Positions 23,939 to 36,690 of a stretch of 64,000 nucleotides of DNA are shown in pieces. The notes under the pieces are model-generated. The model was not told the origin of the DNA and did no database searches. It saw only the letters and a list, made by a program, of their open reading frames with translations. Source of the DNA: Castanopsis chinensis. Taxonomy: Eukaryota > Streptophyta > Magnoliopsida > Fagales > Fagaceae. The DNA is taken from positions 5,174,501 through 5,238,500 of the forward strand of contig JAVQMG010000115.1 in NCBI GenBank assembly GCA_032878915.1, written 5' to 3'. Each line of letters starts with the position of its first letter. Position 1 is the first letter of the stretch. Made by a program: the position numbers and the translations under genes.

Positions 23939-24460
23939 GCCCTTCGGACCAACATCCTTGATAAACTAAGTCCAGCACCTCAGCATACTTGTCGTCGCAG
24001 GAACATAAGAATCCCTTTTGAGCTAGGGGCCAAGGATCCTTGAGGTACGTTCCTAAAAACATTCCTAAGTTGGAAAATCACAAAGGCATCTTGCCCTGCT
24101 AAGTGTCTTACTGGGCATATCTCAATGTCAACACTTAGAAAACTTCTCTCATTGCACATGTGGGTTTAGTTTACTTGATTTAACGATAGTTTATTATTGT
24201 TAGCCTTTTGAAAAAACATGAGTTTCCTTTATTCTCAACAAGGCACAAAACACTTACAATAGCTAGTTAGTGACCAAAAAAAAACGATGGGGGAAGGAAG
24301 GAAAATTGAAACTACACTTGCCATAATGAAAGTCAATGTTTATTCTTTACTCAAAAGGAAAGGTACATCTTGTACGAGGCAATATGCCACAATGAAAGGA
24401 AGTTACCAAAAAAAAAAAAAAGACAACAACACCAAAAGAAAAGAAGAACAGGTTCTTAAA
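23939..24460. other. Non-coding spacer of element B
   Basis: Lies between the 60-bp array and the end of the antisense gene. Two A-runs (24275-24283, 24409-24421) and no gene. Confidence 0.5.
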
Positions 24461-27143
24461 CTAGGTCTTGGCTGGTGGAAGGCCCCCTTTGTTGCTTGGG
24501 TGAGAGGTGGGAGGGTCAGCTGCCTTAGGATCAGTATCTTTCGACTTGGTAGCAACCTCTTTGGCCTTGGTGGTAGCGTCTTTGGCCTTGGAATTAGCGT
24601 CTTTGGCCTTGGTAGAAACATCTTTAGCCTTGGGGTCAACATCCTTAGCCTTGGAGGCAACCTCTGGCCCCTTGGCCTCTAGCTGGGGTTTGACCTCCTT
24701 ACCCTTACTCCTATCCTCTGGCCGAGGGCCACCCTGGCCAGACTCCTTACCCTTAGCCACCTCCACTCCCTAACCCAAGTCACCAGCCTTGCCAGGCCCC
24801 TAGGAGATCTCGAGGGGAGGGAGGGAGGCTTGGGTAGTGGGGGTTTGCTCAAAGGGGGTTAGTGCAAGGGGAGTAGGAAGAGGAAGTGCGGCTAGGACCT
24901 CACGGATGTCCAAAGGGAAGTACACATTCTTGACTTTCCTCCACTCTAAGGCAGCAAGGACTCCTACCAGGTTGAGTGCTTCCATCCACACTACCGGACA
25001 ATAATCCCTACACACCTCAGCCAGCTCCTCCGCCAAGCGTATCTCTGTTTCTTGTACCCCAAGCTCAAAGGATTCCCACTCTGAGGCCTCCGCGACTTCC
25101 TTGGCCACCTTAGTAGGTTCTTGGGCCTTCTTCAACTTCACCCTCAGGTTTGCAGCCTCCTTCTTGGCCGTCTTCCACTATATCTCGGTATAATGCAACT
25201 TCTTGCACTGCTCCTCGGCCTGTGCCTCCGCAGTCTTCAACCCCGCCTCAACACTCCTCCTTCCTTTTTCCTTAGCAATTAGTTTAGAGGAGAGCTCTTG
25301 GACCTTTTGCTCAGAGGCACCCAAGGCCTTGCTGGTCTTAGATTGAAGGTTGGTCTCGGCCTTGGCTTCACATCGGGCGTCTTTCACCCACTCCTCAATC
25401 GTGAAGACCTCATAGATGATCTGCGTAGAAATAACAGACCAATACGTTATTGAACAAGAAGAGAGAGAATGGCCGCACCTAATGTGGTAGAGAATGCATA
25501 AAGACTCACCAAAGCTAGGTCCTTCTTTAGGGACAGTAAAAGGTCTGGTTGCCTCATGTTTTTCAGGGCAGCCATGTCCTTTGGCAACAAAAAGGGTTGC
25601 TCCAAAGCGTCAACAAGGAAATGTGCGTACCCTTTTTGGAACTCCTTGATGGAAGAGTTCCTTGGAATAGCTGCCCTCTCTAGCTCAAGCTGAGGGTCCC
25701 ACACTGGGTTTTGAGGGCGCACGTCGGCCACATTGTGATCCTTCCTACTTTCTACCGAAGAGGCCCTCCTTTTGGCCCTGGCTGTCTTTTGCTGCTTGGG
25801 CTCCTTTTGAGGAACCAACTCCCCTTCCTCGAGAACATCCTTATCCTTCCTCTTCTTCTTCAAAAGGGTCGCAACGAGGGGGTTGAACGCAGGAAGGGGG
25901 GAAAGGGGAGGAAGGACGGGCAGGGGCTGAGAACCAGAGGCGCCTTTGGTTGTCAGCACCTTGTTCCTTTCGGCGAGGAGCTCACACAAGCTTTTCCTTT
26001 GTAGATACATCTCCCCTTCTTCCTCCAAGTTGTCGTCTACATATGCAACAATGAACCAAGAAGTATGAACACCAGAGAACCTATCAAACTCCTCTTCTGA
26101 GTCCAAGATGGGGATCGTGGTCTTTCCCTACTCCTTTTCTTCTTCCTTAAGGTGGAACTGGCCTATCTCCTCCTTAAGCGATTGGCACGAGGAAGTTGTT
26201 TCCTCTCTCGGATTGGCCGCTTTGGGGTGAGCACGATGGGAGGACAGCTCAATTGGTACGATGTCCTTTTGTGCTAAGAATCTTGGCGCCGTAACGTCTA
26301 TCCAAGCTAAACAACGGTTGCCCGCTTTAATTGAGTTGCCTGCGTCTTGGAAAATGCTAGACAAAGGCTCGAAGCCGAGAATAAGTTGGATGGCTCTTAA
26401 CTGCCTATCCTTGCTTACAAATACCTTGAACCTTAGAACTCTATTGAGGTCTACAACGTTGACAAAGCTGATGTTGGGCGCCACGTACATTTTGTTTGCA
26501 AAATAATCGAGAGGCGAAAATGTGGTTAGAATAGCGAAACCTTTAATCAGGTTGACACTATATATCAAAAGAAAGAAGAAAGCAGCAAAACTACGAAATT
26601 AATGGCCTTATTTGAAATGCCTAAGCCTAGAGTACCCCACCTAGCTCTCCCTTTCGGACCGAGCAGTAGAGATCGTCATGCCAATCACCTGAGATGATCA
26701 AGAAGTCATATTTCATACCCTTGTTGGACTTAGGGAGGCACGAGACAAGCCTAACAATGGGAGACCTAGATTTAAGGTAATACCCCGAATCTGCGAGCAA
26801 ATGACACTCGTACATCTAGATGACATCATGCCAGGAGAGGTCCAACCCCATCTGCTAGTTGAGAGCGTCTACACTGCCGAGTACTCTAAATAGGTTGGGC
26901 GCACACTAGTGGGGGGCAAAGCCTATGAGTTATCAAGTAATTTGTAGTCACCCTTCCCATGAGTATCCTCATCCTACCTTCTATAAAGGCTATCATGGGG
27001 ATAACTACTTCTCCTTCCCTCCTAAGGTCGGTCCATCCGCACGGAGGACAATACCATAAGGAGACACCTTGGGGGATCTGATACAAGGCCTTGAACCCCT
27101 CCATACTCGCAACGGAATCAACTAAATGATCGAACCTACCCAT
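24461..27143 (-). pseudogene. Antisense gene of element B: Transposase_28-like plus coiled-coil protein
   Basis: Homologous in plan to 1975-4612. It starts MGRFDHLVDS at 27143, shows GEVVIPMIAFIEG, then a frameshift near 26915 and stops, then SGDWHDDLYC (about 26680). A donor near 26633 and an acceptor near 26552 (ATATAG) match intron 1 of the A copy; a second intron lies near 25500-25390. The middle part is acidic and proline-rich; the coiled coil runs about 25390-25080 and ends with EVCRDYC..VWMEAL. The tail is a run of KAKD heptapeptide repeats ending in PPAKT. Function unknown. Degenerate: at least one frameshift and several stops. Confidence 0.78.
24537..24665 (-). repeat. 21-bp tandem repeat encoding KAKD heptapeptides
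   Basis: Six or so units of 21 bp, each with a (T)CTTTGGCCTTGG-type core on the plus strand. In the minus-strand frame they read as KAKD(V/A)xx repeats, a highly charged Lys/Asp/Ala tail. It is absent from the A copy, which ends in a proline-rich tail instead. Period 21 keeps the frame on both strands, which explains the long open frames on the plus strand here. Confidence 0.8.
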
Positions 27144-27371
27144 CGTGACATATTAAAGAAGAGTGTGGGAAATTTTTGCTGAAAAGAAGTAAAGAAAAGA
27201 AGGACAAGGAGAAAATAGCCTAGAAACAAAGAACTTATGAAAATAAGGACAGGGGACGCCTTAAGAGCTTTTCGAGAATCAGAAGGTTTGAGAAATCTTG
27301 GAAGCTTAAGAGTATGGGAAGCTTTCGGAGTTCGAAGATTTGTAAAGTGGTAAAGTGAAATCTCCAGGCGC

Positions 27372-27381
27372 CTTATATAGG
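27372..27381 (-). promoter_or_regulatory. TATA box of the antisense gene in element B
   Basis: CCTATATAAG on the minus strand, about 230 bp upstream of the antisense ATG and outside the 3' LTR. Spacing is close to that in element A. Function inferred. Confidence 0.5.
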
Positions 27382-27656
27382 AGGCAAAATTGGGTGGGAG
27401 ATACCCCAACCTAAATTTTGAGGAAAAATATATGCCGTAGGATCTCCATCTCATCGTAGGACATGGGAACAAGGTGCTGCCTAGAGCATTTATTGAAGCG
27501 TTACGGACTCCGAAGCATTTGGAGCAGTTACAAGGCAAGAAAAACGACATTCTCATGTGGGAAAGCAGGGAACCGTGTAGGATCAGCCACTTCAGTTTAA
27601 AACCCCCATTCTTTCTCCTCGGACAAGAGGGAAATAATGAAATTTTAAGGGGCTGT

Positions 27657-28365
27657 TGTGAGGTGCAGCAGTTTGGTAAAGTATCATTGCCACGTGTTGT
27701 GCTATATGCCGATGAGGCAAGGGCAATTTCGAGGAGATCCCAGCCTCAGATAGGGGGCCACGTCAGTGGCACGCCACCAGAGGAGGACGTATTATAGAGA
27801 AATGGGCTAAGGGTGAGGGTTAGCCCTGACATGCTGAGGGGATAGTGGCTGCCATCCCATTTAATGCATCCCACCAAATCTCCTGGCCACATTTATGTGG
27901 AGAAGACCCTTGAATAGTGCTACCTTGGTTGCCGCATCTCACAGGGGTTCTGGGAAGGTGCCTGATGGGACTAGCACTTGAGTGGTGGCCTGCATGATCA
28001 ACAAATGGAAGGCTCGTATCATCTAAAAGGGCCTATATAAGACAAAAGGTACCCCAGAGAAAGGGGATCAAAAGAATAGCAGAGAAAAATACTATAGCGT
28101 AAAGAACTGAAACTGTAAACAAGTCCCATAGTGATATATTCAAGAACCATTCTCCTCGAACTTGGCCAAGGAGAATTTTCTTTTTACAATATTGTGGTTG
28201 CCTTCTGTTTTTCTTTGCTTCCTTGTTATTTTGGCCCATAGTGAACGTTATCTAACCTATAGAAGCCTAGTCTTATAGGCTGCTCTCTACAAATTCATTG
28301 TGTTGGGCTGTTTAAGCCTGGGTCCTCCAGTCATTTGAGCTTAAGGTCTAAATCCAGTCCCTACA
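27657..28365 (+). repeat. 3' LTR of element B
   Basis: 709 bp, TGTGAGG...CTACA, followed at once by the duplicated TAGGT. Same TATA region as the 5' LTR. Confidence 0.93.
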
Positions 28366-28370
28366 TAGGT

Positions 28371-29557
28371 AATAGTTGAAATCTAACTCATTTGAAATCA
28401 TAAAATATTTAACAAAAATAAAATTATGTGACTCTACTAAATTATAATTAATGATCAAATTCCTATAATGAATTGAGATTTCAAGTTTTTATAAGTCTCT
28501 TTTCCACATAGTAGATTATCAATATTAGCCATTGAATCTTTCACACAATACACACCAAATAATCTCTATCTCAAACTTGGAAATTAGATTTCAAATTTTG
28601 GTCACCATGTAACGCTTTATTTAAGGTAAATTAAAACTCATTTAAATATATAAAAATAAAATTTTATCTCCTATTTTGTTTATAGTTCTATACATAAACC
28701 ATGATACTTGATTCTCTATATAAATTTAATCTTGATTTTGTGAATAAATTTATAAAATTGTGTATTGAATTTGTCTTTATTTTGAAAAATTGAAATTGTT
28801 AGGTGATTATGTTATTAATTGGAGTTGTAGTAATGCCTTTGATAAATTAAATTATATTATTCACTTTTTAAATCTTATTTGATTTTCTTCTTATTATAAT
28901 TTTATGTTATAGATAGTGTTTCTTTTATTTGTAAATATTTTTTATTTAGAAATATATACTAGGAATACCATTTTGGATATGAAAACCTTAAAAGAAAAAG
29001 AGGGAAGAATAGAAAATTTAATTGAATCTCACCTAGGATTGCTTGATAAATATGTTGTATATATATAATCTCACACATTATTGAGAATTCATTAAAAAAG
29101 AGTTAGAATACATGAAATAATACAACGGAAAGATAACAATGAAAATAATCATAATGATATTCAGTTTGTAATTTAACAATTTTTATAATATAAAAAGTCC
29201 AAATTATTTTTCAAATGCATGTATTTCATAATTTTACTAACAATACTTGTTGCCATTGTTTTTTTTCAAAACAAAATTTTGTTTAGATAAAATTTCAATC
29301 AAAATCGATTATATCACAAGAATGAACTAGTCATATTATCAATTGAAAAGTAGATATTAGAAAAAAATTAAATTTAAAAACCCTAATTAATAATTTTGCA
29401 CATCGAAAAGTAAGACTAAGGATTTTGAAAAAAAATTATGATATAAAAATTAGATAAATAATAGTTAAATGATTATTCAATATAAAAAAAGACCTCACTT
29501 AAAATTATTGCTTTAGGCCTCAAACTTAAATTGTTTCTAGCTTACCTTGAACATGAT
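28371..29557. other. AT-rich intergenic DNA
   Basis: No gene, RNA or repeat structure was recognised; only A/T-rich runs. Confidence 0.5.
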
Positions 29558-31796
29558 TGTTAGGGTTTATGTCCTAAAATCCAATTTTTTGGCATGTTAT
29601 ATGTTGGGAAATTTAGACCTCGGTTGATAGAATTAACAAGTTTTAAACCCAAGTTGTTAATTAGATTTATTATGCATAAAACTTGTTAAAACAAACAAAC
29701 ATCAATATCATGTCAAATATAAGTGCAATAGAAAAGTAAATAAGACAAGATATGATCATCCAAAAAAACCAATGAAACCAACCAATTTCACAGTAAAAAA
29801 CCTGAGGGGAAACCTTCCCGAAAAGAAATTCACTATAGTAAAGAGAAGTTTCAGATCTAGTACAAAACTTTTGTCCCTAAACTCCACAATCTCTGTAGAT
29901 GAACTTACAACAAAAACCTTTTACCGCTTCAGAACCTCTGAACTCTTCAATATATGAACGTCACCCTTTGATGCACGGATCCCAGTACGTGACTAACTCC
30001 TTTGCACGAATTCCAGTACGTGACTCACTCACCAACTTGAGGAAGAAGAATGTTGGCTGCAAAGTTCTTCACTTCATCAACAATGAAGATCAAGAAGCAC
30101 TTAGTTACAAAACCCTAAGGCGCAAAAGACGCAGTAACTTCTTTTAGAGAGAATATGGCTTCGGTCACCTTTTGCATATGTTCTCTTTGTATTCTTTTAT
30201 GTGACGGCCTCTAAAATAAGCATTATATATGCCTAGGGTTGTGAGAAAAGAAACCCTACACAAATACATAAACATGAACCAAAAATCATCTGGAAATTTG
30301 AATTCCCATAACCTTGATAGATACCTCGATCGATCGAGAAGTTGTCGAGCAGCTGTCCGCAGATGTCTAGCTATTTGTCTAGCTTTAGTAAACACATTTT
30401 CTTCACTTGTTTCTTGATCCAATCTTCATAACTTTAATACTAGACTTGAACAACATGTTCTTTGAAGTATTAAACACATTCTAGATCTACTCAAATACAA
30501 GTAAAGTGCATTTTGTCAAAGGATTAGCCAACAATATAAAATATGTCCTTAACATTATTAATAATTAAATTGTTTAATTATATGAAACTATTTATAAATG
30601 AACTAATGAGACATTATCATAGTTTATGAGATGCATTGTATGTGGTTTAGTCACAAAAAATGTAAATCACAAATTCCTTGTAAACTCAAAATGTAGTTCG
30701 TAATCAGTGATGAAATTGGGCGTTTCATCTACAAAGACTATAACACATCAATTAAGATTTGTCTTGATCATAAAAGTGGATACTTCTAGTTGATGTGTTG
30801 ATGTGTCTTAAGAGTTAAAATATATTGGACTAAACCGCTGTGAGATTACTTATTCAATCAACAAATGTCATCTAAATAATTAATCTCACGACTTCTAATT
30901 TCATAGACTCTCAATCCTGAGAGGGTAGTGAACCTGATTATGAAATGTAGGTTACTTTAATATTCACGGTCAAAACCTCAATATGTTGGGTAATCACACG
31001 TAGTGTAGAGGGAACACATATTCTCAAGATGGAATCCATAATCTCTTTTTATAGAGACATGAAATATCTCCTTAAGATAAAGTTTAATGGAAACTAGTTA
31101 TTCAGGGTACCCACTTTAGTAAGGAGTTACTAAAACTTATATTTATTGATTTTGGATTTTAATAAATGTGAATAACTAAAAAATTAAACTAGTTACTCAA
31201 GGATAAAATAGTTATTTACAAAATGACAGTTTATTATGACTTTGTTTACTATGAATATTTCATGGAGGGGTCAAATGATATCATTAGAATCTTGAGATAT
31301 AATTTATTAATAAAGCATAGAGTGCAATTATATTTATATAATGATATTAAATATAATTAATGGTAATTTTAGACTTGTCAAGAGTTGACAGAAAGGCCCA
31401 AGGCTCATTAAAGCTAGAGTCTTATTTATTCTATTTGGTCTCATCTCATTTAATAAGAGCTATTAAATGAAGTAACTGTCAATGTAGTTAGAATGTACGT
31501 ATGATATAAAGAAAGAAAACAGTTTTTCTCTATAAAGAGAAGAAAGATTTTTCTTTGAGAATCAACATATATAAAGACTGATAGAGAGACCACACTTTTT
31601 GGGTACCATGTGAAATTGAGATGAAAATTAGAGGTATCCTTAAGTCTTGGTTTTGAATTTCACTGCATCAAAGTACGTTTTCTATTCTTTGTTCTAGAAT
31701 TCAAGGTTACATATTATCTCTCATGAATGAAGTAGATCTGTGATTATTGTTTCCGCTGTGTGTTTTGTATGAGATGCAAAACCAATTTTTGCAACA
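29558..31796 (+). mobile_element. Copia-type LTR (probably solo or truncated), split by another LTR
   Basis: Begins TGTTAGGGTTTATG and ends near GCAACA at 31796. It contains TATATAAAG at about 31568 and GATATAAAG near 31503. Without the nested insert (29602-30533) it is about 1.3 kb. No internal coding region and no matching target duplication were found, so the right boundary is uncertain. The assignment rests on LTR-like ends and on resemblance to an LTR family I recall from tree genomes. Confidence 0.55.
29602..30533 (-). mobile_element. Nested solo LTR, 932 bp
   Basis: Starts TGTTGGGAAA and ends AGCCAACA; flanked by TTATA (29597-29601) and ATATA (30534-30538), a 5-bp duplication with one mismatch. 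On the minus strand it begins TGTTGGCTAATCC and has an ATATATAATG TATA-like box near 30225, so it reads on the minus strand. No gag or pol is attached, hence solo. Copia-type is likely, not proven. Confidence 0.65.
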
Positions 31797-31961
31797 AATA
31801 TAAATCATGAGTCTTTTTACATAATTATCTTAAGGTTGTGTAAAGAAGACTTTGCAAAAAACTAACTTTTGTTATAACCGGCTAGTGATAGAGCGAGGAC
31901 AATTAACTTAACACAAGTTTAGATTTATATTGATCCTCCATATTTTGTTGCACCCTATATT

Positions 31962-32334
31962 GGGTAAAATGCAAAACTAACCCCCTAAATTTCTTCAAAT
32001 TTCATTCCAGTCCTCTAACTTTGCTTTTGTTTATTTCAGTTCTCTAACTTTTAAGTTTATTCAATTAAGGCTTTTTCATCAACTTTTGTTATATGTTGTG
32101 GTTAATTTTTCAATTTTATAAATTTTTCTTCAAATTTTTTAAATTAAAAAAAATTCAATTAATGATTGAAAAATATTTTCTGAATTTTTTTTTCAAAAAA
32201 TTTTAACAAAAATTAACGGAAAGACCTTGATTGAATAAATCTGAAACTTAGAAGACTGAAATGAACAAAAGCAAAATTAGAGGATTAAAATGAAATTTGA
32301 AGAAAATTAAAGGGTCAGTTTTGAATTTTTAGCC
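31962..32334. mobile_element. Mutator-like MITE, 373 bp
   Basis: Terminal inverted repeats GGGTAAAATGCAAAAC and GGCTAAAAATTCAAAAC, extending inward over about 120 bp. It is flanked by a perfect 9-bp duplication, CCCTATATT (31953-31961 and 32335-32343). No coding capacity. Confidence 0.85.
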
Positions 32335-32343
32335 CCCTATATT

Positions 32344-33052
32344 TTATGGGATGCCACGTGTAGGACATCTTTGAAATATACATAAACTTTGATTTTGAAA
32401 ATAGTATTGTTATATGAATAGTACTTACTTCTTCTTTAAAAAAAAAAAAAAAATTTAATCCAATTCGATCCTCTAAATTTAATAAAAATTCTCTAAATTT
32501 CATATATAGTAACTTCAAAGTTGTAAATACCATTTTACAGAAATATTGACTTATGCATAGAAATGCCTAGGTTAGTGTCACGTTGGCAACACCCTAACCT
32601 TCATATTTGTTATAGGTGTTCGGATAATTGTCAATCTTGTTCTCCTCCACTAGCTAGGTCTGTCACAACCACCGATACACACCATCATAAGGATTGTAAA
32701 TCTGTAAATAGTAGCATGATGTTTCAGGTGACCAGCTTATTGGTGATCTTCACATTACAATCACAAACGATATCTGTCAATTGTGGAATTTTCAAACAGC
32801 CCCCAATACAGAAAAATTGTCAGCTGAGTTTTATTTGGTGGAATTTTTCAACACGATGTCATTGTAACTTGATGATATGATGATGCCACTTTCAAGTCAT
32901 TGGTGAGGAAGAGTTATTAAATACAACTTAGAAAAAGAATGTGTGCAATGAAAGATGATCACCAGTTCAAACTAACCTAAACTTATTATTATTATTATAA
33001 TAATATTCACTCCAAAATTATTTTAAGAAATCATGCCAGAGAGCTGACTTGA
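32344..33052. other. Intergenic DNA, no gene recognised
   Basis: A 105-codon open frame at 32563-32880 has Cys/His residues but matches no family I know and lacks gene context. An (ATT)n/(AAT)n palindromic run lies at about 32985-33004. Confidence 0.4.
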
Positions 33053-33066
33053 ACTTTCTAAATTCT

Positions 33067-33176
33067 AGTCAAAGGTCCTGTAGGTGAATTGACATCTCCC
33101 TATATACAAAATGCATGAGAGTCTAGGAGAAAAAGGGTTCGAGTTGTAGAATTAGCAACAAGTTGTAATTATTTCT

Positions 33177-33211
<35 letters not shown>
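33067..33211 (+). mobile_element. tRNA-derived SINE (same family as 35910-36051)
   Basis: Contains a GGGTTCGAGTTG B-box and a GAATTAGCAACA segment, then a long poly-A run (33178-33211). It matches 35910-36051 over its length. The flanks (CTTTCTAAATTCTA left, CTCTCTGAATTCTA right) look like a decayed target duplication. Confidence 0.65.
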
Positions 33212-33214
<3 letters not shown>

Positions 33215-35212
33215 CTCTGAATTCTAACGCTAGTAGTTGAGTAGTAAAGAATTTATGTGATGCTAACAAATAGCAATAAGTAGAAATATTGTTAATATTA
33301 ATATTAATATTGTTATTATCAAAAAAAAGAAATATTTTAATATTTCTATCAAGAGATTTATAATTTATTAAGATTGTTTAGTCTCTCCTATAACTGATTA
33401 GGAGAACCAGATTCTCAAAAAAATAAAAAGATTAGGAGAACCAAGGCTCTAATTTCTATTGTCTCCTCCACTTGCAATTGTCATGTTAGAACAAAATGAT
33501 TCTAAATAGAGGGATGAGTTTGAGGTTGAAAACTACAAGAAAATTCAACCAAAAACTGAAAAGGAAAGAAAAATAAAAAAGAATAGTTCAAGAGAAATGT
33601 GTCAAAAACGAGTAAGATCTTTATTTTTTTGCTCAAAAACGAGTAAGGTCTGAACACCATAGAAAATCTTTGCATATTTCTTTGGCTTTAAACTTCCTGA
33701 AGAATTTTCAGAAAAGTAAATTAGGTAGGTTCCATGTGATTCTTCATCAATTAAATAATTTACATATAAGACAAACCTGACTTAAATTAGAAAACAAGAT
33801 TCCCCATTAGTGTTCTTTATTAAAGGCTTGCCCCCTTTGCAAGTTTTCTCTTTTACCACTCATATCTTTTCTACTGTTCAGCTAAATATATCTTCCTCAC
33901 TAACACCCATCTTATTATTAATCATCTATCTCTTGCTTTTCTTTTCTTTCCCCATTCATATTAATTTCTAGATGCATATAGTTCAGGTGAAAATTAGTAT
34001 CATATATATATAGGACCAAAATCAAAAGCCCTTCTTCTGCCAAACAACAACAACAATAATTATAATAATAAGTCGACAAAAAATAATACAATATATATGA
34101 TATATCATGTTCATCATATTCGGATTCTTAATGGTATCTAAGAACCAATTTAAAATTCTTAGCCAATTTCTTTACTAGCCACAGCTGTACATGCCGTGGT
34201 GCACGATGCTGTTTATTTTTTTTTTATTTTTTTAGGCCAAATGCTGGAGTCAAAGTTACACTGAATCATGAATCTCAGTCGCTAGGTGAAGTCTCCAATA
34301 AACATAAACTCGAAGGTGTCATGGAACAAGGCACATAGAAGGGAAATAATATTGCTATTTCAAAGATTTATCAATGGTGTTAATGTTGCCATAACTTATA
34401 TATTGATATTTCCTAACCTTAACAGCGAACGTCATAAATTGACTTTCTCTCTCTCTAACAAAAAAAACCATAATTTTCCAAATACCACAATATTTCATAA
34501 TTTTATTTGCTCCAACTTTTACCTGGTTTAAGAGGAATTACAAAATGGATGTGCCCTGACCCTGAGTCCTGAACCTTTTTTTAAGTAAGGGAAATAATAT
34601 TAAAAAAAAAAAAAAAAGTGTCTCATTTTTATATCATTGGGGGCAAAAGGGTACACCTTGATAGGAAAAATTTCTTAGATATTTGCAAAGTGCGAAAAAA
34701 TTATGCTCTATTTTTCTAACATTCATAATGAGGTCTACTCATTAAATTCATGGTAAAATTCACCATGAATTTGAGAGGATGGAACATTATTCTCCATATT
34801 CCGAGAATACTTAAGAATTATTCTCTCAGTAAATACCTCATATTCGAAACAAAACATTGCTACAAAAAAAAAAAAGGTGGACATTGTTCTAGCTATACCC
34901 ACATCTCAAGCAAAGTCCTGATTCGAGGGAGGTCTTCGCAAAAAAGAGAGTTTTGGTGGGGATGCGGTTATGTGCAAAAAAAATGCATGGCCGAGTGCAC
35001 TTTTTCAAAATTTTGGTCCAATGCAAGCCTAACAAGCATTGGACTCATCCTGGATTAAACCTTTGATTAAAAGGCTTCTCTCTATGTACTCTATATCTCT
35101 CGCACTAAAAATGATGAGAACAAGACCTCAAGCTAGTTAGATTTTTGCGAATGTCGACTATTATTAGGTTTTATTGGTTTGGTTTTGGAGGAATCCGCCA
35201 CCATATAATTGG
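33212..35212. other. Intergenic AT-rich DNA
   Basis: Many A-runs and short AT repeats. No gene, RNA or paired repeat was identified. Short open frames at 34286-34531 and 34750-35058 match nothing I know. Confidence 0.4.
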
Positions 35213-35585
35213 GCAAATTGTAAGATTCGCATACCCATAATTTTTTCAATGTTAAATTTTAAATCCCACTTTCTATTTTGATCCGTTTTCAATTCAGTTA
35301 TTTAAAATTTTTTATTTATATTTTTATTTTAGCACTTTTACTTTCATTTGTTTTCAATGTAGTCTTTTTGTCTAATTCATATCCTTAATCTACCAAAATG
35401 ATGCCATTTGGGAAAATGAAAAATATTAAAACTTTTGGCAAAATTGGATGGAATTAAATGAAATGACTAAATTGAAAAAAAAAAAATTAAGGATTGAAAT
35501 GAAAAAATGAAACTTGAAATGATTGAATTGGAAATAGGTCAAAATTAAGTAGTGTAATCTATAATTTACATTTTTTTCAATGAAA
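35213..35585. mobile_element. Degenerate foldback element (possible MITE)
   Basis: The left half (ATTTTGATCCGTTTTCAATTC) pairs imperfectly with the right half (GAATTGGAAATAGGTCAAAAT). Repeat ends and target duplication are not clear. Confidence 0.35.
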
Positions 35586-35909
35586 TGAGAACTATTTTGT
35601 TTTCATTAAAAAAAAAAAACGTACATGCAATTGAATTCCATTCATTCATTATCCTAAAAATGTTAGGAAGCACACTCAAAAAAAAAAATGTCAGGAGACA
35701 CCAATGAGTCAATGACCAGTAATTTCTCCTCTAAAAAAAAAATAACAGTTACTAATATTTTTAATGACTACATATATGATTTGAATCTCCTTCCACACTT
35801 AAAAATATAAATATATAATATAAAAAAAAAAAGTTAAAAGAAATGTTTATTCTAACACAACTGATTTTTGAATCATGAAAGTTGAAAACAACAATAAACA
35901 AGGAAGCCC

Positions 35910-36051
35910 GCAGCCAAAAGCCTTATAGTTGAAGAATTGACACCTCTCCATATACAAAGCGCTTGGAGGTCTAGAGGGAAAATGGTTCGAACTGCGGAAT
36001 TAGCAGCATATTGTAATAATTATCTCTAAAAAAAAAAAGAAAAAAAAAAAA
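35910..36051 (+). mobile_element. tRNA-derived SINE with intact target-site duplication
   Basis: A 142-bp insertion with an A-box-like region (TTATAGTTGAAGAATTGAC), a B-box (GGTTCGAACT) and a poly-A tail. ACAAGGAAGCCC is duplicated perfectly on both sides (35898-35909 and 36052-36063). This is typical of target-primed SINE integration. Confidence 0.85.
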
Positions 36052-36538
36052 ACAAGGAAGCCCCCAAAGTAGATGTAAAATGAAGTACTTAATTATTACT
36101 CCAATACGCCTACATGATATAAGTCACCTGTACATCTTACAGTTGGATCTAACAATTGATTTCATGAGCTTCCAATTGCTTAATGGCAACCCATGGCTCA
36201 AGTTTGTCAGGCTGGGTTTTTAACCTATTATTCTTTTCCTGTGGGCTATATTTTTGTGTGTTTTATTCTAGGGTTTTGTCATAGTTTTGAATATTTGTTT
36301 TGGGATGTTTAGTATTGATCATTAGAACAAGATATTTCAAGACCATGCATAACTGTGTAATGTCTTGGAATTATGATAATATATGTGTGTGTGTGAATAT
36401 ATATACTCCTAAAAAAATAAATATAAAATCTACATAATTTATGCCATCTCATTACCCAAAATTAAAAAGTTTATAAACTAAAAAAATCATAAATAATAAC
36501 CAAGTCATTACATATAAGTACCACCATAAAATTGTTCT

Positions 36539-36690
36539 AGTTGAGTCAATTAATAAAGTTTTTGATGGTTGAATAAGAGATCTGAGGTTCAATTCCCACT
36601 TACATCAAAAATCGATTAATATTTTAGTCTGATAGTAAAGAACTATCATTAGGTGTGGACATCATATGCTGAAAATCTCTAAAAAAAATA
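36539..36690 (+). mobile_element. tRNA-derived SINE (second family)
   Basis: Has an A-box-like TAGTTGAGTCAATTAATA, a B-box-like GAGGTTCAATTCCC, a conserved body (CTGATAGTAAAGAACTATCA, GGTGTGGACATCAT) and an A-rich end. This body matches a SINE family I recall from rosid trees; name not assigned. Confidence 0.65.

Larger units (their letters stand above)
17579..28365 (+). mobile_element. Element B: Ty3/Gypsy (Tat-like) LTR retrotransposon with an antisense gene
   Basis: A complete 10.8-kb element. Both LTRs (17579-18287 and 27657-28365) are 709 bp. The target duplication TAGGT is perfect (17574-17578 and 28366-28370). The order is 5' LTR, primer-binding site, gag-pol (18341-23668, plus), tandem repeats (23734-23938), antisense gene (27143-24461, minus), polypurine tract (AAGGGGCTG, about 27648-27656), 3' LTR. 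LTR sequence differs from A and C, so it is a separate family with the same plan. Numerous stops and frameshifts make it inactive. Confidence 0.94.

Noticed and set aside
24287..24773. Plus-strand frames of 88-131 codons
   Set aside because: They are the reverse side of the 21-bp repeat tail of the antisense gene in element B.
32563..32880. 105-codon open frame with Cys/His residues
   Set aside because: No recognised domain, no promoter or homologous neighbour; consistent with chance.
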